Part shown: positions 26,810 through 36,807 of the stretch, piece by piece | Layout of the letters: the number at the start of each line of letters is the position of its first letter | How positions within the stretch are numbered: the first letter of the stretch is position 1 | Program-made: the position numbers and the translations under genes | Assembly (NCBI GenBank): GCA_037443205.1 | Contig: JBBIOU010000019.1 | Span: 1 to 64,000, forward strand | Length of the DNA stretch: 64,000 bases | Direction: 5' to 3' | Source of the DNA: JBBIOU01 sp037443205 | GTDB lineage: Bacteria; Bacteroidota; Bacteroidia; Flavobacteriales_D; UBA2798 | The notes under the pieces: generated by a model | Database searches by the model: none | Told to the model about the DNA's origin: nothing | Seen by the model: only the letters and a program-made list of their open reading frames with translations

Positions 26810-26840
26810 TTTGAAATTTCTACTAATTCGTGTAATTTCG
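26810..26840 (+). promoter_or_regulatory. Candidate acnA promoter
   Basis: TTTG (26810-26813), a 19-bp spacer, then TAATTTCG (26833-26840), one mismatch from TAnnTTTG. The spacing fits the Bacteroidota primary sigma factor. It predicts a leader of roughly 35-40 nt before the acnA ATG. Confidence 0.5.
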
Positions 26841-26884
26841 CCATCAGAATAAAGTAATAATTTATAATTAAAACTCGTTGCACC

Positions 26885-29149
26885 ATGGCTTTTGATATTG
26901 AAATGATTAAAAAGGTGTATGCTCAAATGCCTGCTAAAATTGAAACGGCACGCAAAATGTTGGGCAAACCGTTAACATTAACCGAAAAAATTCTTTATAC
27001 ACATTTACACAAAGACCAATCTGTTGAAGTATTTGAAAGGGGCAAATCGTATGTTGATTTTGCTCCCGACCGCGTAGCCATGCAAGATGCTACGGCACAA
27101 ATGGCATTATTACAATTTATGCAAGCCGGCAGACCCAAAGTAGCCGTACCATCCACCGTACATTGCGATCATCTTATTGTTGCTAAAGATAGTTCTGCCC
27201 AAGATTTAGACAGAGCTATTAAAACCAATCAGGAAGTTTACGACTTTTTATCTTCTGTATCCAATAAATACGGTATAGGTTTTTGGAAACCCGGAGCGGG
27301 GATTATACATCAGGTATTACTGGAAAACTATGCTTTTCCCGGAGGCATGATGATAGGTACCGACTCGCACACCGTTAATGCAGGAGGACTGGGTATGATT
27401 GCCATAGGTGTTGGCGGTGCCGATGCTTGCGATGTGATGGCCGGACTGCCCTGGGAATTAAAAATGCCTAAAATTATTGGAGTTAAACTTACCGGTAATC
27501 TTAACGGCTGGACATCAGCAAAAGATGTAATTTTAAAAGTGGCCGGTATACTCACTGTAAAAGGAGGCACCGATAAAATTATAGAATACTTTGGTCCGGG
27601 TGCCGAGTCGCTTTCCTGTACAGGCAAAGGAACAATATGTAACATGGGTGCCGAGGTTGGAGCAACCACTTCTACCTTTGGGTATGATGAATCAATGGCT
27701 CGCTATCTGCAAGCAACCGGTAGAGCAGATGTGGCCGAGTTAGCCAATGCCATCAAAGAACATTTAACCGGAGATGCCGAAGTGTATGCAAATCCCGAAA
27801 AATATTTTGATGAAGTAATAGAAATAAATCTTTCTGAACTCGAACCACACTTAAACGGACCTTTTACCCCCGACCGGGCTACACCCATATCAAAAGTTAA
27901 AGAAGAAGCACAAAAAAATGGCTGGCCGCTAAAAGTAGAAGTAGGGTTAATAGGTTCTTGTACCAACTCCTCTTACGAGGATATATCCAGAGCAGCATCG
28001 CTGGCTAAACAAGCTGCCGACAAAAAACTTAAAACAAAAGCTCAATTTACTATTACACCCGGTTCGGAACAGGTTCGTTATACCATACAAAGAGATGGGT
28101 TTATTGAAACATTCAATAAAATAGGAGCTACTGTATTTGCCAATGCCTGCGGTCCCTGCATTGGTATGTGGGATAGACCCGGAGCCGAAAAAGGAGAAAA
28201 AAATACCATCGTACATTCATTTAACCGCAATTTTTCTAAACGTGCTGATGGCAACCCCAATACCCATGCCTTTGTAGCATCTCCCGAATTAGTTACTGCA
28301 CTTGCCATTGCAGGAACATTAGAGTTTAATCCGCTCACCGATACCTTGTTAAATGAAAACGGAGAAGCAGTAAAACTTGATCCTCCTACCGGTGACGAAT
28401 TACCACAAAAAGGTTTTGCCGTAGAAGATGCAGGATACCAGGCACCTGCAGCAGATGGATCGGGGGTTAAAGTGATAGTTTCTCCAACATCCGACAGGTT
28501 GCAGTTATTAGACCCTTTTCCTGCCTGGGAAGGTGTTGACCTGAAAGGACTGAAGCTATTGATTAAAGTTAAAGGCAAATGTACTACCGACCATATTTCC
28601 ATGGCCGGGCCTTGGTTAAAATACCGCGGGCACTTAGATAATATTTCCAACAACCTGCTCATTGGGGCGGTTAATGCATTTAATGATAAAACAGATTGCG
28701 TTAAAAATCAATTAACCGGAGCTTACGAATCGGTGCCTAAAGTACAACGGCAATATAAAGCAAAAGGCATAGGCTCTATAGTGGTAGGTGATGAAAATTA
28801 CGGAGAAGGTTCATCCCGCGAACATGCAGCTATGGAACCTCGTCACCTGGGCGTGCGTGCCGTATTGGTAAAATCGTTTGCGCGCATACACGAAACCAAT
28901 CTTAAAAAACAAGGAATGCTGGCCTTAACTTTTGCTAATCCGGCCGACTATGATAAAATACAAGAAGACGACAATATAGATATTATTGGCTTAACTACAT
29001 TCACACCGGGAATTCCGCTTACTATTTTGCTGCATCACTCAGATGGCACCAAAGATGAAATAAAAGCTAATCACAGCTACAACGCCCAGCAAATAGAATG
29101 GTTTAAAGCCGGGGGGGCATTAAATATTATTCGTGCTCAATTGGCTTAA
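26885..29149 (+). CDS. acn: Aconitate hydratase, mitochondrial type
   Basis: 754 aa, matching the length and start of the mitochondrial-like aconitase clade (IARKMLGKPLTLTEKILYTHL-like N-terminus). TCA-cycle enzyme interconverting citrate and isocitrate via a [4Fe-4S] cluster. The three cluster cysteines are Cys359 (IGSCTNSSYED), Cys422 and Cys425 (NACGPCIGMWDR). The swivelling C-terminal domain shows YGEGSSREHAAMEPRHLG. Its stop overlaps the following start by one base (TAATG). Confidence 0.96.
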   Translation: MAFDIEMIKKVYAQMPAKIETARKMLGKPLTLTEKILYTHLHKDQSVEVFERGKSYVDFAPDRVAMQDATAQMALLQFMQAGRPKVAVPSTVHCDHLIVAKDSSAQDLDRAIKTNQEVYDFLSSVSNKYGIGFWKPGAGIIHQVLLENYAFPGGMMIGTDSHTVNAGGLGMIAIGVGGADACDVMAGLPWELKMPKIIGVKLTGNLNGWTSAKDVILKVAGILTVKGGTDKIIEYFGPGAESLSCTGKGTICNMGAEVGATTSTFGYDESMARYLQATGRADVAELANAIKEHLTGDAEVYANPEKYFDEVIEINLSELEPHLNGPFTPDRATPISKVKEEAQKNGWPLKVEVGLIGSCTNSSYEDISRAASLAKQAADKKLKTKAQFTITPGSEQVRYTIQRDGFIETFNKIGATVFANACGPCIGMWDRPGAEKGEKNTIVHSFNRNFSKRADGNPNTHAFVASPELVTALAIAGTLEFNPLTDTLLNENGEAVKLDPPTGDELPQKGFAVEDAGYQAPAADGSGVKVIVSPTSDRLQLLDPFPAWEGVDLKGLKLLIKVKGKCTTDHISMAGPWLKYRGHLDNISNNLLIGAVNAFNDKTDCVKNQLTGAYESVPKVQRQYKAKGIGSIVVGDENYGEGSSREHAAMEPRHLGVRAVLVKSFARIHETNLKKQGMLALTFANPADYDKIQEDDNIDIIGLTTFTPGIPLTILLHHSDGTKDEIKANHSYNAQQIEWFKAGGALNIIRAQLA

Positions 29150-30291
29150 TGATTTTAAATATGCGATATATTTATCCAAAAGCCCTGTACATTACAGGGT
29201 TTTTGGTTTTTATAACAGTATGTGCTTATTCTGTTGCTATACATAATAACGACAGCACAAAGTTTGAGCCTGATACTAATTATTATTACAAATACAGTAA
29301 TCGTTTAGTACTCGGAATTTATCAGTCAAGAAGATCATTTCGTTTTACTTTCGAACAAAATTTTTTTCCGCCTGCTTATGTAAGCACAGATTACAAAGCA
29401 GATTCATCGTTTTTGGATTATTATGCTGATGCCCGATATGCCAGCGGCTTCGATATCAGTTATGATAAGTTTTCGATAAGTTTTAATACGCGCACTGTTC
29501 CTCCTGATAACGCCAATAAAAAAGGAAAGACATATTATAATAATTTTCAAGTAAACTTTGGAGGAAACAAATGGATGATTGAAACCAGCACAAGATATTT
29601 CAGAGGTTTTTATGAGATGCAATCATTGCATTTAATGCAAGCTGATACTACTATTTCTCAGCAGGAGTTGAACGAAAGACCTTATTATCTAAAACCTAAT
29701 ATGAGCAATTTAGTTGCCAAAGGCAAGTTTTTTTATTTTACCAATAACAAAAAATTTTCTTATAGATCGGCTTATAGCGGAGTGTATCGTCAGCTAAAGT
29801 CTGCTTTTTCACCTATTATTTCCGGTAACATTTATTTTAACCGCTTGTCGAGCGATACCAATTTTATATCTCCTTATGCTGCGCCTTATTGGGATTATTT
29901 TAACCGCGTATATTCCATACACAATATAGGTATATCAGCCGGTGGGGGTATAACAGGTACTTTGGTACTATGGAGGGCAATATTTGTTAACTTAATGTTT
30001 ACCCTCAACACCGAAACTCAGTTCAGAAAATATTTCGAAAAAGATAAGAAAGCCTATAATTTAATTTACCAAAGCTGGTCGGGCGATCTAAGAGCATCTA
30101 TAGGAGTAAACGCAAAAAACTTTTATATATCGCTTAATTCGATGAATGATTTTTATTTAATGCACACTAAGAAAACCAAAATTAACAGCAACTTTATTTC
30201 TGTAAATTTTGTATTAGGGTATCGGTTTAAAATAAAAGAACCGAAATTTATGTCAAAAATAAGGAACAACAGGTTTTACAAGATGCTATAA
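29149..30291 (+). CDS. Predicted outer-membrane beta-barrel protein, DUF4421-like
   Basis: 380 aa. It starts at the ATG overlapping the acn stop (a second ATG four codons on is equally possible). A hydrophobic signal-like segment (LYITGFLVFITVCAYSVA) is followed by alternating aromatic and polar strands (YYYKYSNRLVLGIYQSRR; KFSYRSAYSGVYRQLKSAF; FISVNFVLGYRFKIK at the end). The pattern resembles Bacteroidota DUF4421 proteins of unknown role, thought to be outer-membrane barrels. The coupling to aconitase is probably only transcriptional. A terminator overlaps its last codons. Confidence 0.72.
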   Translation: MILNMRYIYPKALYITGFLVFITVCAYSVAIHNNDSTKFEPDTNYYYKYSNRLVLGIYQSRRSFRFTFEQNFFPPAYVSTDYKADSSFLDYYADARYASGFDISYDKFSISFNTRTVPPDNANKKGKTYYNNFQVNFGGNKWMIETSTRYFRGFYEMQSLHLMQADTTISQQELNERPYYLKPNMSNLVAKGKFFYFTNNKKFSYRSAYSGVYRQLKSAFSPIISGNIYFNRLSSDTNFISPYAAPYWDYFNRVYSIHNIGISAGGGITGTLVLWRAIFVNLMFTLNTETQFRKYFEKDKKAYNLIYQSWSGDLRASIGVNAKNFYISLNSMNDFYLMHTKKTKINSNFISVNFVLGYRFKIKEPKFMSKIRNNRFYKML

Positions 30292-30303
30292 GCATCTTTT
30301 TTT
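30281..30303 (+). terminator. Terminator overlapping the gene end
   Basis: agatgct (30281-30287)/agcatct (30291-30297) with a 3-nt loop and a 7-T run. The stem includes the stop codon region of the DUF4421-like gene, which converges with the porP/sprF-like gene. Confidence 0.75.
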
Positions 30304-30315
30304 GAGGCTGTTTTT

Positions 30316-31716
30316 TTATTCCATGCTGAATATCCAAACATCCGGTCTTTCGTTTTTAAGTACGGTAACTACATCAAGCGCTGTTTGCTCATCACCGGTA
30401 TAATATACAGAAACGTAATAAAACTCACGAGGTTTGTTATAGAGTAACTGCGGCTTATAAATCACTTTGTTTTCATAAGCTTTTTTCGCATTCTGCGCAT
30501 TGGTTTTAGATTTAAACGATTCTATAATTACATAATAACCGGGTTGTATAGCAGCACCATTATCATCAATATAATCAGCTAATTTTTCGCTGCGGATATC
30601 TTTGTTTCTTTCATTTTTATTATTATTATTATTTCCCTCATCTTTGCTGTTGTTATTATTGTTTTGCTTTAATTTTTCGAGCTCTTCTTTTAGATATTGT
30701 ATATCATTGCTGTGTTCAGAATCTTTTTTCTTTAACTGATTAATCAGGCTGTCGTTTTCTGCCGATGCGCGGTCTAATTGTTCGTTTAATTTTCTTAATT
30801 TTTCTTCATCAGCAGCCGAACCTCCTCTTGAGCCAAACGAATAACCCAGCATTATTTCATGGCCTCCGCCCGCAGCACGTCCTATGGGCGATAAAACATA
30901 TTCATAACAATAGCCGGCCATTAAATTTTTATTTACGGTTACTCCCACATTAAAACCCATGGCATAACCCAATCGGTAGGATAATCCCCCGCGCAACATT
31001 TTTTTCCAGTCAACCAGGGCATTGATATCTATTTGAAAGGGAGAACTTTTTGCCCAGCGAGTCATAATGTTTGGCATTAATGTAAAATCATCATTAATTT
31101 TTACATCATATTGAGCACTAAATAATATATGTTGACGTAATCGCATATATACATTAATATCATCTTGCAAATAGCGAATTTTTGAACCTAACAACTGAGG
31201 AACCGCGATACCTATTTTTAAATCATTCCACATATAAGCCATACCAAAAGTTGCATCCATAGTTATTTTTCTGCGGTTTGTACCAAATAACAAGGGGTCG
31301 TTTATGTCTTTGGGATTGGTTTTAGAGAAATCTATTTTATTATCAATTACACCAAAAGAAATACCGGGTATAAGGTAGTGGTCACCGCTTAAGTTAATTC
31401 TATAAGAATAAGAAGCATATAATCCTGTGCGATTAAAGATATCCATTTGGTCGTTAAACAAGGATATACCCAGTCCTATAGCTTTGCTTTTTACGGGTCC
31501 GTCAACTGTTAAAGCATACGTTACGGGCGCTCCGGGCATCTCTTTCCATTGCGAACGGTGTATGAGATATGCTTGTGTGTTTTCTAACTGTCCGGTAAAA
31601 CCCGGATTATAGATAAACGGGTTGTAGTAATACTGGCTAAACAATGGTAATTGTTGTGCCTGTGTGTTTGTTAAAACAAACGACAATGCTAAAAATGTAT
31701 ATAGAGATTTTTTCAT
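30316..31716 (-). CDS. PorP/SprF-family outer-membrane protein with SPOR-like C-terminus
   Basis: 466 aa. The signal peptide ends near NTQAQ. Residues about 21-305 match the PorP/SprF family: QLPLFSQYYYNPFIYNPGFTG, YLIHRSQWKEMPGAP, GLGISLFNDQMDIF and a final MLGYSFGSRG. A coiled coil (EEKLRKLNEQLDRASAENDS, about 305-365) and an Asn-rich linker follow. The last 75 residues (GYYVIIESFKSKTNAQNAKKA ... VWIFSME, read in parts) look like a SPOR domain, which in other proteins binds denuded peptidoglycan. It starts 17 bp after the large adhesin gene, the usual arrangement in which a SprF-like partner supports secretion of its own SprB/type B cargo. Confidence 0.9.
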   Translation of the reverse strand: MKKSLYTFLALSFVLTNTQAQQLPLFSQYYYNPFIYNPGFTGQLENTQAYLIHRSQWKEMPGAPVTYALTVDGPVKSKAIGLGISLFNDQMDIFNRTGLYASYSYRINLSGDHYLIPGISFGVIDNKIDFSKTNPKDINDPLLFGTNRRKITMDATFGMAYMWNDLKIGIAVPQLLGSKIRYLQDDINVYMRLRQHILFSAQYDVKINDDFTLMPNIMTRWAKSSPFQIDINALVDWKKMLRGGLSYRLGYAMGFNVGVTVNKNLMAGYCYEYVLSPIGRAAGGGHEIMLGYSFGSRGGSAADEEKLRKLNEQLDRASAENDSLINQLKKKDSEHSNDIQYLKEELEKLKQNNNNNSKDEGNNNNNKNERNKDIRSEKLADYIDDNGAAIQPGYYVIIESFKSKTNAQNAKKAYENKVIYKPQLLYNKPREFYYVSVYYTGDEQTALDVVTVLKNERPDVWIFSME

Positions 31717-31733
31717 AATTGCAGGTTTTTAGG

Positions 31734-34700
31734 TTATTTATCTGAACTGATAATGTTAATGGCTCCTTTTTGCGGTTTAGAAATACCGTTTACTTTTAAG
31801 GTATAATAATACGTTCCGTCCGGCAACACTTGTCCGTTAAATGTGCCTCCCCAGGTATTATCATACGATGATTTTTTATATACTATTTGCCCGTTGCGAT
31901 TAAAAATGGTTACTTCATTATCCGGAAAATTAATGATGTTTTCAATTATCCAAAACTCATTAAATCCATCACCATTAGGCGTTATAATGTCATGAATGTT
32001 GAAGGATAATACATCACTGAGCGTAATAGTTACCGAATCGGTAGAGGTGCAGCCGTTTATATTGGTAACCACCAGGGTATAGGTAGTAGTTTGTGCAGGC
32101 ATAGCAGTAGGGTTAGGACTAAAAGGATTGTCTAAACTTGTAGCGGGAGTCCACTGATAGCCTACACCGCCTGAACCTTGAAGAACCACCGCATCACCCA
32201 TATTGATGGTAGTATCTATACCAGCATCGGCCGATGGATTGGGATATACTGTAACAATAACTGAATCGCTGGCTACACAGCCGTTGTTATTATCGGTTAC
32301 GGTTACCGTATAAGTACCGCTGCTTGTAACATTTATCAAATTAGTTGTTTGTGAGGTTGACCACAAATAAGAATTAAACGTAATAAACGGAACAAATAAA
32401 TCTACATTACCACCATCGCAAAAACTCAGTGGCCCGCTGGAACCAATAGTAGCATCAGGCACCGGTTCAACTCCGGCAACATATTGTATCGTATCTAAGC
32501 AACCAAAGTTGCTCATAGCTATTAGTTGAACATTATAATTACCTTCAACCGCATAGGTATGAGCAGGATTGGCATTGGTAGAAGATTGCCCGTCACCAAA
32601 ATCCCATAAATACAATACCAAATAACCCGGAGGAATTGTGGTTTGGTTGATAAAGTTTATGGGTTGTCCTAAACAAACCGTGTCGCTTAAAAAGTCAGCA
32701 TTGGGTTTAGGTAATATGGTTATTGTAGCAAGAGTTGATGTGTCGGTAGGGCAAACACCACTTTCTACAATAACTCTAAAATCGGTTGTTTGGTTAATAT
32801 TGCTGTAGTTTAACTGATTCGTACTATTCACTATAGGCGACCAAGTAATTCCACCATCGGTAGATGATTCCCATAGTTGTATGGTTGATACATGCCCTAC
32901 TAAAGTCAATGTTCCGGAATTTGTTCCTTCGCAAACAGTAGTTGAACCTAGTAAAACTCCTCCTTGTGTCAGAGGATCAACCGTAACGGCTGCATAGTTT
33001 GATAAGGCAGCGGGGCAAGTACCGTTTTGAACATTAGCACGATAAAAGGTAGTTTGTGTAATGTTATTATAATTTTGCGATGTGGTGGTGTTCGAAATAT
33101 TAGACCAGGTTAAGCCTCCGTCAATAGATAGTTCCCAGTTTACTACACTTCCTGTTTCTCCGGTAAGATTTAATGTTCCTGAGTTTATGCCTTCACAAAC
33201 GGTGGTGTTAGACATTACGCTTCCTCCAACACTGGGTTGATCTACGGTGATGGTTACCGTATCCGAAAAATCGGGCGGACAAACTCCGCTTTGTACGATT
33301 ACCCGATATAATGTGGTACTTGTTAAATTGTTGTAATTTTCGGTAGTGGTTGTGTTTGCGATATTATTCCAGGTAAGTCCGCCATCGGTAGATGATTCCC
33401 AATTTAATACGCTGCCGGTATTTCCCGATAGAGTGATTGAACCGCTGTTACCTAATGCGCAAACCGTGTTATCACTATTTAAGTTACCTCCATCAGAGCT
33501 TGGAGAAATGGTTACAGTGGCCGGTACAGAATAAGCAGGTGCACAAATACCGTTTTGCACCTGAGCACGATAAATGGTTGTTTGTGTCAGGTTCAGATAA
33601 CTTTCGTTATCGGTAGTATTGGCAATATTATTCCAGGTAACTCCGCCATCGGTAGATGATTCCCAGTTTAATATACTGCCTGAATAACCAACTAAGGTAA
33701 GTGTTCCACTATTGCTTCCTTCACATTCGGTAACATCTGCACTTACACTACCGGCAACAGTAGAAGATGTAACTACAACCGTAGCTATGGCCGAATATTG
33801 CACTGCGCAGGGTGAACTTTGAACTCTTACTCTGTAATCAGTAGTTTGAGTTAAATTTAAAAAGTTTTGTGTAGTTGTGGTATTAGCAATGTTATTCCAG
33901 GTAACTCCGCCATCGGTTGAAAACTCCCAGCGGATAATATTACCGGTGTGTCCGCTAAGTGTTAAAGTACCGCTATTGCTGCCCGAACAAACGGTTTGTG
34001 TGACCGGACTTATAGAGCCTCCTACCGTAGCCGGACTAACATTTACAATACGTTGATTGGAGTAGGCGCCCGGACATGAACCGCTTTGTACCCTTACCCG
34101 AAAACGTGTAGTTGTAGTTAACGGACCGGAATTGTATGATGAGCCTGTATGCGCTATAATATTCCAGGTAACCCCGCCATCAATAGAATATTCCCAGTGT
34201 TGAATAGTGCCGGTAAAACCACTTAATGTTGAAGTAGTAGAACTACCGGTGCAAATGGTTGTATTGGCATTTAATGTTCCGCCAACGGTAGTAGGGTCAA
34301 TGGTCATAGAGGCAGCCGATGAGCTTGCCGGTGGACAACTGGCATTTTGTACTACAGCGCGGTATAATGTAGGTACGGTTAAGTTTAAGTAGGCTTGTGT
34401 GGTTCCTGTATTTCCAATATTTGTCCAGGTAACTCCGCCATCGGTAGAGGTTTCCCAGTTTAATACACTACCTGTATGACCGCTTAGGGTAAGTGTTCCT
34501 GAGTTGGAATTAAAACAAACATTGGTTCCACCACTTACTGAGCCACCTACCGAAGGAGCATTGTGTACTACAATATGTCCATTTAACTGGTTGTTGGTAG
34601 ATATCGGATCGCCTGCCAGTATTACTTCGGCATTAATGGTATAGGTGCCGGGTACCGACATATCTGCCGTAGTTGCAAACGAATAAATATAAGCAGAGTT

Positions 34701-34967
34701 GGGTAATATATTAGGGCCAACAACAGTTTCGGTAATCGGGCCGGTATTTATAGGGCCTGTAATTGTATAACGCAAATCAAAATTTACCGATACTGTGCCC
34801 GGACCAAAATTAAACACACGAACGGTTACGGTTTCGTTGTTGCTTAATCCGCAACCCGTTGCCGGTGCAAGTATAGCACCGTTGGGTACATCAATACCTA
34901 AGTCGTTTTGGGCTGAAATCCAGTTGGTTGTAACTAACAATGTGAGCGTAAATATCCATTTCCTCAT
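31734..34967 (-). CDS. Large T9SS type B surface protein with seven tandem repeats
   Basis: 1077 aa from the ATG at 34967 (MRKWIFTLTLL, signal peptide ending WISAQ); a GTG eight codons earlier is less likely. After an N-terminal beta domain come seven repeats of about 85 residues, each containing NSGTLTLSG.TGS..NWE.STDGG.TWNNI.NTT and YR..VQ.G.CP. A PKD domain (YLWDFGDGQSSTNANPAHTY) follows, then two further beta domains, and a C-terminal gliding-motility-associated (CHU_C, type B) sorting domain (ITPNGDGFNEFWIIENI ... NGISKPQKGAINI). It lies 17 bp upstream of the PorP/SprF gene in the same transcript. Likely a surface adhesin or motility protein. Confidence 0.93.
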   Translation of the reverse strand: MRKWIFTLTLLVTTNWISAQNDLGIDVPNGAILAPATGCGLSNNETVTVRVFNFGPGTVSVNFDLRYTITGPINTGPITETVVGPNILPNSAYIYSFATTADMSVPGTYTINAEVILAGDPISTNNQLNGHIVVHNAPSVGGSVSGGTNVCFNSNSGTLTLSGHTGSVLNWETSTDGGVTWTNIGNTGTTQAYLNLTVPTLYRAVVQNASCPPASSSAASMTIDPTTVGGTLNANTTICTGSSTTSTLSGFTGTIQHWEYSIDGGVTWNIIAHTGSSYNSGPLTTTTRFRVRVQSGSCPGAYSNQRIVNVSPATVGGSISPVTQTVCSGSNSGTLTLSGHTGNIIRWEFSTDGGVTWNNIANTTTTQNFLNLTQTTDYRVRVQSSPCAVQYSAIATVVVTSSTVAGSVSADVTECEGSNSGTLTLVGYSGSILNWESSTDGGVTWNNIANTTDNESYLNLTQTTIYRAQVQNGICAPAYSVPATVTISPSSDGGNLNSDNTVCALGNSGSITLSGNTGSVLNWESSTDGGLTWNNIANTTTTENYNNLTSTTLYRVIVQSGVCPPDFSDTVTITVDQPSVGGSVMSNTTVCEGINSGTLNLTGETGSVVNWELSIDGGLTWSNISNTTTSQNYNNITQTTFYRANVQNGTCPAALSNYAAVTVDPLTQGGVLLGSTTVCEGTNSGTLTLVGHVSTIQLWESSTDGGITWSPIVNSTNQLNYSNINQTTDFRVIVESGVCPTDTSTLATITILPKPNADFLSDTVCLGQPINFINQTTIPPGYLVLYLWDFGDGQSSTNANPAHTYAVEGNYNVQLIAMSNFGCLDTIQYVAGVEPVPDATIGSSGPLSFCDGGNVDLFVPFITFNSYLWSTSQTTNLINVTSSGTYTVTVTDNNNGCVASDSVIVTVYPNPSADAGIDTTINMGDAVVLQGSGGVGYQWTPATSLDNPFSPNPTAMPAQTTTYTLVVTNINGCTSTDSVTITLSDVLSFNIHDIITPNGDGFNEFWIIENIINFPDNEVTIFNRNGQIVYKKSSYDNTWGGTFNGQVLPDGTYYYTLKVNGISKPQKGAINIISSDK
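32740..34547 (-). repeat. Seven in-frame ~255-bp coding repeats
   Basis: The adhesin gene's repeats are visible in DNA as recurrent caggtaactccgccatcggt and ttcccagtttaata words. Boundaries are approximate. Repeats 4 and 5 look closest to each other; repeats 2 and 7 are the most diverged. Confidence 0.8.
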
Positions 34968-35106
34968 AAGCAAAACATTTAAATTTGACACGAAATTAAC
35001 AAGTTTTTACGGATTGTTAATAACTTTGGTTGTAAAAAAGACGAATTTAATACTGCAAAAACTGCATAAGGGTTGATTATTAATGACTAAAAGCCTGTAT
35101 TTACAG

Positions 35107-35697
35107 TTAAATGTTTGGAAAAGGCGTTTTAAAATTATTTCCGTTTTCTTCTATTTCGAGTATGTTTATTTTTGGGTAAAGTTGCGTAATGATGTTAAAT
35201 GTAGATTGTGTTTTTTTACCGTTAAAAATTAAATACGCTAAAGGAATATTTCTTTTAAATAACATTTCCAAAGATAAGATTGTATGATTGATGCTACCCA
35301 AATAATACCTGCTGACCAAAATAACCGGTAAATTTAATTTAGCTATTAAATCAATCATTAAATCGCCTTTATAATTTAAAGGCACCATTAAACCGCCTGC
35401 ACCTTCAACAATCAGGTGGTTGTTAGTGTGAGGCAAAGTGATGTTATTGATATCAATGCTGATGTTTTCTAATTGAGCAGCAGCGTGGGGCGACATTGGT
35501 TCTTTTAATAAATAGGTTTCGGGGTGAATTTTTGCTCCCGAAATTTTTTTTACAAAATCGCTATCTTTAAAATCCAGGCCTCCTGCCTGTATAGGCTTCC
35601 AGTAATCGGCATTCAGTAATTTGCACAATATTGCGCTAACATATGTTTTGCCCACTTCTGTACCTATTCCACTAACAAAATACTTAAGTTTAGACAT
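35107..35697 (-). CDS. bioD: Dethiobiotin synthetase
   Basis: 196 aa. ATP-dependent closure of the ureido ring from 7,8-diaminopelargonate. The P-loop GIGTEVGKTYVSA (10-22, Lys17) and the downstream VEGAGGLMVPL motif are both present. The start overlaps the bioF stop by 8 bp. It is the last gene of bioB-bioF-bioD; the gap to the adhesin start is about 140 bp. Confidence 0.95.
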   Translation of the reverse strand: MSKLKYFVSGIGTEVGKTYVSAILCKLLNADYWKPIQAGGLDFKDSDFVKKISGAKIHPETYLLKEPMSPHAAAQLENISIDINNITLPHTNNHLIVEGAGGLMVPLNYKGDLMIDLIAKLNLPVILVSRYYLGSINHTILSLEMLFKRNIPLAYLIFNGKKTQSTFNIITQLYPKINILEIEENGNNFKTPFPNI

Positions 35698-36805
35698 ACT
35701 GTTTAATTGTATTTAGTAATAAATCAATTTCGCTTTCCGAGTTATAACTGTGCAGGCAAATTCTGATTCGTTCTTTACCCTTGGCAACGGTGGGATGCAA
35801 AATGGCTTTAGCATAAATTTTTTGCTGCCATAACCGGTCAGCTATATTTTTAGCAAGTGTTGCATCATTTAACATACAAACCTGTATCGGGGTATCATTT
35901 AAATAAAACGAGGGAGTTAATCCAAGCTCTGATACTTTAGTTTTAAAATACATGATTATATGTTTTAAATCATATCTCAGATTTTCAGAATTATTTTCAA
36001 GTGTATTGAGATGGTCATAAATGTGAATAATATGTTCGGGAGGAAGAGCAGTGGTATATATAAAAGGCCGGCAAAAATTAATCAAAAAATCGCAGGTTAA
36101 TTTATTGCTGAGTATGGCAGCGCCATGTAAGCCAAGCGCCTTGCCAAAGGTTATCAAGCGGGCAAAAACGTTTTGTTGTAAAGCCAATTCATCAACTAAT
36201 CCGCGCCCTTGTTTACCTAAAATACCAAATGCGTGCGCTTCGTCAACTATTAAATGTGCTTGGTATTTATTACATAGGCTTGCTATTTCACACAATGGTG
36301 CAATGTCTCCATCCATGGAATATACACTTTCTATTACTACATATTTTGTATCACCTTTGTTTTTTAATTTTTTTTCCAGGTCATTTACATCATTGTGTTT
36401 AAACGAAAATCTGTTGGCAAAAGACAGGCGTACTCCGTCTTTGATGGAAGCGTGCGATAGCTCATCGTAAATAATCAAATCATTTTTTTGCGGGATGCAG
36501 CTTAATAAACCCAAATTGGCCGTATAACCCGAATTAAATATCAAAGCCGCCTCTGCTTGTAGAAACTCACATATATATTTTTCGGTCTTTTCGTAAGCAA
36601 TATGATTGCCGCTAATCAGACGTGAACCGGTTGAGCCTTTAGGCAAATTATTATCAGAGATTACTTTTCGTGTAAACCCCAGATAATCGTTCGAGGCAAA
36701 ATCAATGTATTCAGAAAAATTAATGGTTTTTAGTTGCCGGTAATTGTTTTCTGCTTTTCTGGCTGCTAAAAGTTGCTGAAGTTTTTTGTTGGCAAGGGAA
36801 GCCAT
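35690..36805 (-). CDS. bioF: 8-amino-7-oxononanoate synthase
   Basis: 371 aa. A PLP alpha-oxoamine synthase condensing pimeloyl thioester with alanine. FASNDYLGF (36-44), SGSRLISG-like GSTGSRLISGNH (57-68), DEAHAFG (188-194) and the Schiff-base Lys222 (ITFGKALGLHGAAI) are in place. 2-amino-3-ketobutyrate CoA ligase is a close relative, but the bio context decides. It lies 2 bp after bioB and overlaps bioD. Confidence 0.93.
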   Translation of the reverse strand: MASLANKKLQQLLAARKAENNYRQLKTINFSEYIDFASNDYLGFTRKVISDNNLPKGSTGSRLISGNHIAYEKTEKYICEFLQAEAALIFNSGYTANLGLLSCIPQKNDLIIYDELSHASIKDGVRLSFANRFSFKHNDVNDLEKKLKNKGDTKYVVIESVYSMDGDIAPLCEIASLCNKYQAHLIVDEAHAFGILGKQGRGLVDELALQQNVFARLITFGKALGLHGAAILSNKLTCDFLINFCRPFIYTTALPPEHIIHIYDHLNTLENNSENLRYDLKHIIMYFKTKVSELGLTPSFYLNDTPIQVCMLNDATLAKNIADRLWQQKIYAKAILHPTVAKGKERIRICLHSYNSESEIDLLLNTIKQYV

Positions 36806-36807
36806 TT

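Larger units (their letters stand above)
26470..26884. other. Intergenic region with terminator and both repeat families
   Basis: Contains a terminator (26491-26523), repeat A copy 2 (26522-26607), repeat B copy 2 (26631-26722) and the presumed acnA promoter (26810-26840). No coding frame is supported. Confidence 0.7.

Noticed and set aside
30316..34967. CRISPR-like periodic repeat
   Set aside because: The ~255-bp periodicity is in frame and encodes protein repeats; no short identical direct repeats with unique spacers.
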